Source: Solirubrobacteraceae bacterium (GTDB taxonomy: Bacteria; Actinomycetota; Thermoleophilia; Solirubrobacterales; Solirubrobacteraceae). Taken from it: DNA of 6,066 nt. Made by a program: the position numbers and the translations under genes. Positions 1-4,910 of the stretch are shown here, one piece after another (the stretch's first letter is position 1; every line of letters starts with the position of its first letter). The DNA is taken from positions 1 through 6,066 of the forward strand of contig JAICUS010000378.1 in assembly GCA_025935735.1 (NCBI GenBank), given 5' to 3'. The notes below the pieces were generated by a model. The model saw nothing but the letters and a program-made list of their open reading frames with translations. It was not told the origin of the DNA and did no database searches.

Positions 1-1048
1 GGGCGGCGTCGGCGGAGGAGCGCGTGAGCGCCGCGGGATCCGGGAGGGTCCAGACGAAGTCCGGGGAGTCGGTGACCTCGGGGCGGTAGCGGCCCTGGGG
101 GGTCAGCTGGCTGGGGTCGGCCGGTCCGCGGGTGACGCCGGGCTCGTCCTCGGGGGGGTCTTCGGCCAAGCGAGGCCCGTGGCGCGTGGGCTCGGGCGAG
201 GAGGGATCGGCCAACTGCGGGGTCAGACCCTGAGCGCCGGCGCCGTAGTCGCCGTTGGCGTCGCTGGAGGCGTCTGACCCCAGGCGCTCGGGTTCGGGGC
301 GCTCGGGCTCCAGGCTCGAGGGGTTGGGGTTGTGCCAGACGTCGAACTCGGGGGGTTCTTCGATTTCGGGTGCGCGCACGCGTACGCGCGTGGAGCGCTC
401 GAGGGTGCGGAGCTCCTCGGTGGGGGCCGGGCGGCGGACGCGGGTGCGCAGGTCGGAGGACTGGGTCCGCAGGGCTCGCGTGGTGGAGGAGACGGAGTCG
501 GAGGTGGCCTTGACCACGCCGGCGACCGAGGCTCCCGTGAGCAGCAGGATGCCGGCGACGAGCAGGAAGATCGCCAGGATGTGGGCGCCGACGGAGCCCA
601 GGAGCGTCGTGACCGCCCAGTCGAGCGCCTCGCCGAGCATCCCGCCGTGGGTCTTCACCCAGGCCGCGTCCCACCACTGCGGCCGGTGCCCGCCGGGGCC
701 GAACGTGCCGGCCGCGAGGCCGAGGCTGACGGCCAGGAACACGCAGATCGCGCCGCTGCGGAACGGCCGCACGGCCGGGAGCATCGGGCGCAGCATGAGG
801 ATCGCCCCCGCCGCGCCCAGCGCGACCGGCACGAGATAGTGGCCGGCGCCGAGCAGCCAGCGCATCCCCTCGACGGCCTGGGAGCCCGCACGGCCGCCGT
901 CCCAGCCGAAGTACACGAGGAAGGCGAAGAACAGGCCGAGCGCCACCAGCCCGAGGCCGATCAGGTCGAGCTGGCGCTGCTCGAGCGCGGGCAGGCGCCA
1001 GTGAGGGACCGAGCGGCGGGCTCGGCGGGCGGGCTTGCGGGTCGGCAT
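1..1048 (-). CDS. ftsK: FtsK/SpoIIIE-type DNA translocase, N-terminal part (runs off left edge)
   Basis: FtsK-family proteins sit at the division septum and pump chromosomal DNA with a C-terminal RecA-like motor. This reading frame is open from an ATG at 1048 to the window edge (349 residues). It starts with a basic segment (residues 4-13 rich in Arg/Lys), followed by four hydrophobic stretches at about residues 28-47, 71-87, 99-115 and 151-179, which is the usual FtsK membrane-anchor plan. A charged Pro/Glu/Ser/Arg-rich linker follows from about residue 195. Close to the left edge comes a segment reading FVWTLPDPAAL, which resembles the conserved 'Y-x-LP-x-x-x-LL' motif just before the FtsK alpha domain. 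The Walker motifs and gamma domain would lie outside the window, so the motor itself is not seen. An AAGGGG ribosome-binding site lies 10 bases before the ATG. The gene is divergent from the response regulator. FtsK family is likely; a SpoIIIE or other FtsK paralog cannot be separated here. Confidence 0.88.
   Translation of the reverse strand, partial: MPTRKPARRARRSVPHWRLPALEQRQLDLIGLGLVALGLFFAFLVYFGWDGGRAGSQAVEGMRWLLGAGHYLVPVALGAAGAILMLRPMLPAVRPFRSGAICVFLAVSLGLAAGTFGPGGHRPQWWDAAWVKTHGGMLGEALDWAVTTLLGSVGAHILAIFLLVAGILLLTGASVAGVVKATSDSVSSTTRALRTQSSDLRTRVRRPAPTEELRTLERSTRVRVRAPEIEEPPEFDVWHNPNPSSLEPERPEPERLGSDASSDANGDYGAGAQGLTPQLADPSSPEPTRHGPRLAEDPPEDEPGVTRGPADPSQLTPQGRYRPEVTDSPDFVWTLPDPAALTRSSADAA
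370..392. other. Alternating pyrimidine-purine tract (possible Z-DNA-prone site) inside ftsK
   Basis: Twenty-three consecutive bases alternate strictly between purine and pyrimidine, mostly CG and CA/TG steps, which is the sequence type known to favour left-handed Z-DNA under negative supercoiling. It encodes an alternating Arg-Val stretch in the FtsK linker (about residues 219-226). It may be just a by-product of Arg/Val codons in a GC-rich genome, so no function is claimed. Confidence 0.4.
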
Positions 1049-1069
1049 CTGGCCTGAGCCCCTTCGACA

Positions 1070-1136
1070 CCGCCCGCCCAAGCCCTCCCCGCACCGCGGA
1101 AACCTCGGAGGGGTGCCGCCCGCCCAAGCCCTCCCC
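1070..1136 (-). repeat. Two 21-bp exact direct repeats, each a predicted G-quadruplex motif, upstream of ftsK
   Basis: Positions 1070-1090 and 1116-1136 are identical over 21 bases (46-bp period). Read on the minus strand, which is the ftsK-sense strand, each copy contains GGGG-A-GGG-CTT-GGG-C-GGG, the canonical four-tract G-quadruplex pattern with loops of 1, 3 and 1 bases. The proximal copy ends 21 bases before the ftsK start codon, so if transcription starts near 1160 both copies lie in the ftsK 5' leader. They could affect translation or transcription of ftsK, or be two copies of a dispersed intergenic repeat. The match is seen directly; structure and role are inferred. Confidence 0.7.
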
Positions 1137-1158
1137 CGCCTCGCGCAAGCGCCGGGGG
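1133..1158. other. GC-rich imperfect hairpin in the ftsK/response-regulator intergenic region
   Basis: CCCCCG at 1133-1138 can pair with CGGGGG at 1153-1158. Inside it, GCG at 1143-1145 pairs with CGC at 1150-1152 around a CAAG loop, leaving a 4-base bulge (1139-1142) on one side. The left arm overlaps the distal 21-bp repeat, so the G-quadruplex and the hairpin would compete for the same bases. There is no T-run on either strand, so it is not a typical intrinsic terminator, and neither neighbouring gene ends here. Confidence 0.3.
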
Positions 1159-1166
1159 CACGAATT

Positions 1167-1196
1167 GCTAAACCGCTGCTGAAGGTCACGGTTCAA
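1167..1196 (-). promoter_or_regulatory. Candidate sigma-70-type promoter for ftsK
   Basis: On the minus strand TTGAAC (1196-1191) is followed after 18 bases by TTTAGC (1172-1167). The -35 match to TTGACA is 4 of 6 and the -10 match is weak. The stretch is in the least GC-rich part of the intergenic region, as expected of a promoter. It would give an ftsK leader of over 100 bases that includes both G-rich repeats. This is a weak call based on position and composition. Confidence 0.25.
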
Positions 1197-1218
1197 TCGC
1201 CTGAAAGCCACGTACCAT
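1192..1218 (+). promoter_or_regulatory. Candidate promoter giving a leaderless response-regulator mRNA
   Basis: TACCAT at 1213-1218 fits the actinobacterial -10 pattern TAnnnT and stands 8 bases before the ATG at 1227, which would put transcription initiation at or next to the start codon. A poor -35 candidate, TTCAAT, lies at 1192-1197 with 15-base spacing. No Shine-Dalgarno sequence is visible before the ATG, which agrees with leaderless translation, common in actinobacteria. The -35 region overlaps the candidate ftsK -35 on the other strand. Confidence 0.35.
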
Positions 1219-1226
1219 CACTGCTG

Positions 1227-1916
1227 ATGGATGCCGCCAGCCGCCCCGTCCGAGTGCTCGTCGTCGAGGACGACGAGGAGATCGCCCAGGTCCTGCAGCG
1301 CTCGCTGCGCCTGGAGGGCTACGAGGTCAAGCTCGCGTACGACGGCGTGCGCGGCCTGGACGAGGCCCACGCCTTCCTGCCGGACATCATCGTGCTCGAC
1401 CTCGGGCTCCCCCGGCTGGACGGCATCGACGTCGCCAAGCGCCTGCGCGACGACGGCGACGACACGCCGATCCTCATGCTCACCGCCCGCGACGCCCTGG
1501 AGTCGCGCGTGGAGGGGCTCGACGTCGGCGCCGACGACTACCTCGTCAAGCCGTTCGAGCGCCAGGAGCTGCTCGCCCGCCTGCGCGCGCTGCTGCGGCG
1601 CCGCCCCCCGCGCGGCATGGCCCCGCTGCGCGTGGGCGACCTGACGCTCAATCCCGACACCCACGAGGTGTCGCGCAGCGATCGCCCCATCGAGCTCACC
1701 CAGCGCGAGTTCGAGCTGCTCGAGTACCTGATGCGCAACGAGCGGCTCGTGATCTCGCGCCAGAAGCTGCTCGACGAGGTCTGGGGCTACGACCCGTTCT
1801 CGATCACCAACACGATCGAGGTCTTCGTCTCCAACCTGCGAAGGAAGCTCGAAGCCGGTGGGGAACCTCGACTCCTCCATACGGTCCGCGGCGCGGGCTA
1901 CGTACTCCGCGTATAA
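1227..1916 (+). CDS. OmpR/PhoB-family response regulator (MprA/TcrA-like)
   Basis: A 229-residue cytoplasmic transcription factor that would be phosphorylated by the kinase encoded next to it. The receiver domain (about residues 8-120) shows the acidic pair D15/D16, the phospho-acceptor D58 in VLDLGLPRLDG, T86 in MLTA and K108 in VKPF. The winged-helix DNA-binding domain (about 134-228) shows LTQREFELLEYL, the recognition-helix region around NTIEVFVSNLRRKL and the terminal HTVRGAGYVLRV, all typical of the OmpR class. The ATG at 1227 is chosen because the conserved receiver begins at once; the open frame runs back to 1035 but that upstream part is Pro/Arg-rich and looks noncoding. The last 59 bases overlap the kinase gene, and codons from about 1839 to 1880 are unusually A/T-ending. 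Regulated genes cannot be told from this sequence. Confidence 0.93.
   Translation: MDAASRPVRVLVVEDDEEIAQVLQRSLRLEGYEVKLAYDGVRGLDEAHAFLPDIIVLDLGLPRLDGIDVAKRLRDDGDDTPILMLTARDALESRVEGLDVGADDYLVKPFERQELLARLRALLRRRPPRGMAPLRVGDLTLNPDTHEVSRSDRPIELTQREFELLEYLMRNERLVISRQKLLDEVWGYDPFSITNTIEVFVSNLRRKLEAGGEPRLLHTVRGAGYVLRV
1841..1847 (+). promoter_or_regulatory. Ribosome-binding site for the histidine kinase GTG start
   Basis: AAGGAAG lies inside the end of the response-regulator gene, 10 bases before the GTG at 1858. It supports a start that overlaps the upstream gene. It falls on rare codons (CGA, AGG) of the regulator, suggesting that the codons there are constrained by the signal. Confidence 0.55.
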
Positions 1917-3300
1917 GCGCCAGCCCATCCGCTGGCGCCTCGCGGGCGGCTCGGCGGCACTGACGCTGGTGATCCTGTGCGGCTTCGCGGTGATCGTGGG
2001 GACGCTGACCACGCGCGCGATCTACGACAACTTCAACCGCGAGACGTCCTCGACCGCGGAGCGCCTCGCGTCCGAGCTCAACTGGTACTTCGCCGGCCCC
2101 AACCCCAAGAACGGCCAGCCGCGCTACTCGTGCCAGAAGTGCCCGAACCTCAACACGTTCGCCTCCGCCAACAACGCGGCGATCCGCGTGGTCACGCCGG
2201 ACAACCACACGCTGACCACCTCCCGGGACGCGCCGGACTTCGGTCCCCCGGTCCGGGGCTCGAGCGAGGTGAACGGCTGGCGGGTGGACGCCGAGCAGCT
2301 CGAGGTCGTCTGGGGCTACGGACCGCACATCTCGTTCTGGGTGCAGTACGGCCGGCGGATGTCCAGCGTCGAGGCGACCGCCAACCGGGTCAAGCTGTTC
2401 CTGGCCTTCGGCGTGCTCGGCGGCGCCGCGCTCGCCCTGCTGGCCGGCCTGGCCACCGCGCGCCGCGCGATGGAGCCGATCGCGGAGCTGACCGCCGCGA
2501 CGCGCGACGTCGCCCGCACGCGCGATCCCTCGGTGCGCATCCCCCGCCCCGAGGCCGACGACGAGGTGGCCGAGCTGGCCGAGACGCTCGACATGATGCT
2601 CCACTCCCTCGACGAGGCCCGCGGCGAGACCGAGGCGACGCTCGCCCGCCAGCGCGAGTTCGTGGCCGACGCCTCGCACGAGCTGCGCACGCCGCTGACC
2701 TCCGTGCTGGCCAACCTCGAGGTGCTCTACGACACCGTGGAGGGCGAGGAGCGCGACATGGCCGCGTCCGCGCTGCGCTCCTCGCGGCGGATGCGCCGGC
2801 TGGTGGCCGACCTGCTCCTGCTCGCCCGTGCCGACGCCGGCCGCGTGGCCCCGCACCGCCCGGTCGACCTCTCCGCCGTGGTCACCGACGCGGCCTCGGA
2901 GCTCGAGCCCGTGGCCGGCGACCACGAGATCTCGATCTCGGCGCCGCGCGGGCTGGAGATCGAGGGCGCGCGCGACGAGCTGCACCGGCTCGTGCTCAAC
3001 CTGATGGAGAACGCGCTGCGCCACACCGACCCCGGGACGGCCGTGGAGGCCAGCGTGGAGCGGGTCAACGGCGAGGTCGTGCTGGCCGTCGAGGACGACG
3101 GTCCGGGTATCCCGGGGGAGCTGCACGAGAAGGTCTTCGAGCGCTTCTTCCGCGGCGAGGGCGACCGTTCCGGATCCTCTGGGCTGGGCCTCTCGATCGT
3201 CCGCGCCGTGGCCGACTCCCACCATGGCCGGGTGACGCTCGAGCCGCCCCTCGACGGCCGCGGCGCGCGCTTCGTCGTGCGGTTCCCTGCGCCACATTAG
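1858..3300 (+). CDS. Two-transmembrane HAMP sensor histidine kinase (MprB/TcrY-like)
   Basis: A 480-residue membrane kinase, partner of the preceding regulator. Order seen: short cytoplasmic N-terminus ending in the basic RQPIRWRL (21-28); membrane helix about 32-54; extracytoplasmic sensor about 55-175 with a CxxC pair (C92, C95); second helix about 180-200; HAMP linker about 200-253; HisKA with phospho-acceptor H274 in DASHELRTPL; and an HATPase domain with N-box NLMENALRH (N385), G1 box DDGPGIP (413-419), F-box FERFF (427-431) and G2 box SGLGLSIV (441-448). All catalytic motifs are intact. The GTG at 1858 is the only credible start: no later in-frame start precedes the conserved juxtamembrane segment. 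It overlaps the regulator by 59 bases, implying a two-gene operon with translational coupling. The stimulus is unknown; envelope or redox stress is a guess from the MprB resemblance and CxxC. Confidence 0.92.
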   Translation: MGNLDSSIRSAARATYSAYKRQPIRWRLAGGSAALTLVILCGFAVIVGTLTTRAIYDNFNRETSSTAERLASELNWYFAGPNPKNGQPRYSCQKCPNLNTFASANNAAIRVVTPDNHTLTTSRDAPDFGPPVRGSSEVNGWRVDAEQLEVVWGYGPHISFWVQYGRRMSSVEATANRVKLFLAFGVLGGAALALLAGLATARRAMEPIAELTAATRDVARTRDPSVRIPRPEADDEVAELAETLDMMLHSLDEARGETEATLARQREFVADASHELRTPLTSVLANLEVLYDTVEGEERDMAASALRSSRRMRRLVADLLLLARADAGRVAPHRPVDLSAVVTDAASELEPVAGDHEISISAPRGLEIEGARDELHRLVLNLMENALRHTDPGTAVEASVERVNGEVVLAVEDDGPGIPGELHEKVFERFFRGEGDRSGSSGLGLSIVRAVADSHHGRVTLEPPLDGRGARFVVRFPAPH

Positions 3301-3350
3301 AGGCTCTGCAGCCCCTCCGCCCCACCCCGATCATCCGACCTCAGCCGCGC

Positions 3351-3378
3351 TCAAGGCGGGTGGACGTTCGGCCGATGT
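3351..3378 (+). promoter_or_regulatory. Candidate sigma-28 (FliA/WhiG-type) promoter for the che operon
   Basis: TCAA at 3351-3354 and GCCGATGT at 3371-3378 are separated by 16 bases. The known flagellar-sigma consensus is TAAA-N15-GCCGATAA (WhiG and sigma-D use 14-16), so the -10 matches 6 of 8, with GCCGAT intact, and the -35 matches 3 of 4. It stands 10 bases before cheW, the first chemotaxis gene, exactly where such a promoter is expected. Transcription would begin close to 3385, leaving almost no leader; the only SD-like bases (GAGGG, 3382-3386) are just 2 bases from the ATG, too close for normal use. Confidence 0.55.
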
Positions 3379-3388
3379 CCTGAGGGAC

Positions 3389-3832
3389 ATGTCCGACTTC
3401 ACTTCCCAGCAGCTCGTGGTCTTCTCGCTCGGGGGCGAGGAGTACGCCCTCCCCATCGGCGCCGTCCACGAGATCATCCGCTACACCGAGCCCCGCTCCG
3501 TCGCCTCCGACCAGCCGTGGATCCACGGTGTGATCGGCCTGCGCGGCAAGATCATCCCGATCTACGACCTGGCCGCCCGCATGGGCCTTCCGGCTCCGAA
3601 GGAGGAGCTGGGCAAGATCGTCATCGTCGAGACCGGCACCGGCCAGGCCGGCGTCGTCGTCGGTGACGTCGAGGAGGTCCTGACCGTGACGGAGGACCAG
3701 CTCGAGGGCGTCCCGACCACCGGCAACGCCGCCATCCAGTCGATCGCCAAGATCGGCGACCGCCTCGTGGTGCTCCTGGATCCGGAGGGGCTGTTCACCT
3801 CCGCCGGCGCCGACGAGCCCGTCACGGCCTGA
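3389..3832 (+). CDS. cheW: Chemotaxis coupling protein CheW
   Basis: A 147-residue single-domain CheW that links methyl-accepting chemoreceptors to the CheA kinase in cytoplasmic signalling arrays. The whole protein is one CheW domain: the N-terminal strand QQLVVFSLGGEEYALPI (7-23), the diagnostic GVIGLRGKIIPIYDL (47-61) and the second subdomain around VVVGDVEEVL (89-98) with the closing VVLLDPEGLF (127-136). Length is normal for stand-alone CheW. The ATG at 3389 is chosen because the conserved core begins a few residues later; an ATG at 3375 is followed at once by a stop in its frame. It is the first gene of the che cluster, 88 bp after the kinase and 11 bp before cheB, with a putative sigma-28 promoter ahead. 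No membrane segment or fused receiver is present, so CheV is excluded. Confidence 0.95.
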   Translation: MSDFTSQQLVVFSLGGEEYALPIGAVHEIIRYTEPRSVASDQPWIHGVIGLRGKIIPIYDLAARMGLPAPKEELGKIVIVETGTGQAGVVVGDVEEVLTVTEDQLEGVPTTGNAAIQSIAKIGDRLVVLLDPEGLFTSAGADEPVTA

Positions 3833-3843
3833 CGGCCCCGCAG

Positions 3844-4908
3844 ATGGCCGCCGTCCCCCAGAGCGCGCAGCGCGTGGTCGTCGCCGACGACTCGCGGCTG
3901 ATGCGCCGCATCCTCTCTGACGCCCTCGGGCGCCAGGGCTTCGACGTGGTCGCGACGGCGGCCGACGGTGACGAGGCGCTGGCCGCGTGCAACGCGCACC
4001 GGCCGGACGCGATGACGCTCGACCTCGCGATGCCCGGGCTGGACGGCATCGGCGTGCTGCGCGCGCTGCGCGCCGGCAAGGCCGAGGCCGTGCCGGTGGT
4101 CGTGGTGTCCGCCTTCTCCCCCGCCCACGGCGCCCGCGCGGTCGACGCGCTCGCCGAGGGGGCGTTCGACCTGGTCGCCAAGCCGGCGATGGGCGAGCCG
4201 ATGGACGTGTTCACGGCCGAGCTGGCCCGCAAGGTCAACGACGCCGCCGAGGGCGGCAAGCTGCGCCGGCGCAGCGCTTTGCGCCCCGCCCGCCCGGTGG
4301 CTCCCCCGCTCGCGCCGCGCCCCGCTCTGCGGCCGCGCGCCGGCAGCCGCCCGTTCGTGTTGATCGCGTCCTCCACCGGCGGCCCGAAGGCGCTCGGCGA
4401 GCTCGTCCCCAAGCTCCCCGCCCCGCTCGGCAGCGGCTCGGTGATCGTCCAGCACATGCCCGCCGGCTTCACCGCCTCCCTGGCCTCGCGGCTGGACGGC
4501 GTCTCGAAGCTGACCGTCCGCGAGGCGAGCGGCGGCGAGGCGATGGACCCGCGCCACCTCTACATCGCGCCCGGCGGCGCGCACCTGCGGATGGGCGACG
4601 ACCGCCGCGTCCGGCTGTCCGACGAGGCGCCGATGGGCGGCCTGCGCCCCCGCGCCGACCTCACGATCGCCGACGCGGCCAAGCTCTACGGCCCGTCGCT
4701 GCTGCTGGTCGTGCTCACCGGCATGGGCAAGGACGGGCTCGACGGCGCCCGCGCGGTCAAGGCCGCCGGCGGCCGCGTGCTCTGCGAGGCCGAGTCCACC
4801 TGCGTCGTCTACGGGATGCCGCGCGCCGTGGCCGAGGCCGGCCTGGCCGATGCCGTCCTCCCCCTCCACGAACTGCCCGCCGCGATTGCGCGCGAAGCCG
4901 GAGCCTAG
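3844..4908 (+). CDS. cheB: Chemoreceptor protein-glutamate methylesterase CheB (receiver plus esterase)
   Basis: A 354-residue CheB that removes methyl groups from chemoreceptor glutamates (and usually deamidates glutamines) for adaptation; phosphorylation by CheA activates it. The receiver (about residues 9-130) has D15/D16, phospho-acceptor D60 in MTLDLAMPGLDGI, S89 and K113 in AKP. A Pro/Arg-rich linker spans about 141-169. The esterase domain (about 170-350) carries the expected triad: Ser in IASSTGG (S177), His in VQHMPAGFT (H204) and Asp in LTGMGKDG (D297), so it should be active. The ATG at 3844 is 11 bases after the cheW stop; no Shine-Dalgarno is visible there, so translation probably depends on ribosomes finishing cheW. 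Its end carries GGAG (4900-4903) serving cheR. Length matches normal CheB. Confidence 0.96.
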   Translation: MAAVPQSAQRVVVADDSRLMRRILSDALGRQGFDVVATAADGDEALAACNAHRPDAMTLDLAMPGLDGIGVLRALRAGKAEAVPVVVVSAFSPAHGARAVDALAEGAFDLVAKPAMGEPMDVFTAELARKVNDAAEGGKLRRRSALRPARPVAPPLAPRPALRPRAGSRPFVLIASSTGGPKALGELVPKLPAPLGSGSVIVQHMPAGFTASLASRLDGVSKLTVREASGGEAMDPRHLYIAPGGAHLRMGDDRRVRLSDEAPMGGLRPRADLTIADAAKLYGPSLLLVVLTGMGKDGLDGARAVKAAGGRVLCEAESTCVVYGMPRAVAEAGLADAVLPLHELPAAIAREAGA

Positions 4909-4910
4909 CC

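Noticed and set aside
255..1057. Plus-strand open frames across the ftsK region
   Set aside because: Their translations are Arg/Ala/Gly-rich without domains, while the minus-strand frame has four membrane helices and an FtsK-like linker motif.
1035..1226. 64-residue N-terminal extension of the response regulator
   Set aside because: The extension is Pro/Arg-rich, spans the repeats and hairpin, and the receiver fold starts right after the ATG at 1227.
1804..3297. Long minus-strand open frame (497 codons) opposite the histidine kinase
   Set aside because: Its composition (Arg, Gly, His, Val-rich, no recognisable motifs) is what GC-rich antisense frames produce, and the plus strand encodes an intact kinase.
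3302..3313. Possible terminator after the histidine kinase (GGCT-CTGC-AGCC)
   Set aside because: Only a 4-bp stem and no T-tract follows; too weak to call an intrinsic terminator.
3339..3385. CCTCAG/CTGAGG inverted repeat flanking the cheW promoter candidate
   Set aside because: Only 6 bp per arm with a 35-base spacer and no extension; expected by chance at this length.
3562..4869. Long minus-strand open frame opposite cheW/cheB
   Set aside because: Antisense shadow of cheB with low-complexity translation; the plus-strand genes carry all catalytic motifs.
3987..4910. Upstream extension of the cheR frame through cheB
   Set aside because: It reads as Arg/Ala-rich shadow of cheB in another frame; the ATG at 4911 has a ribosome-binding site and precedes the conserved domain.
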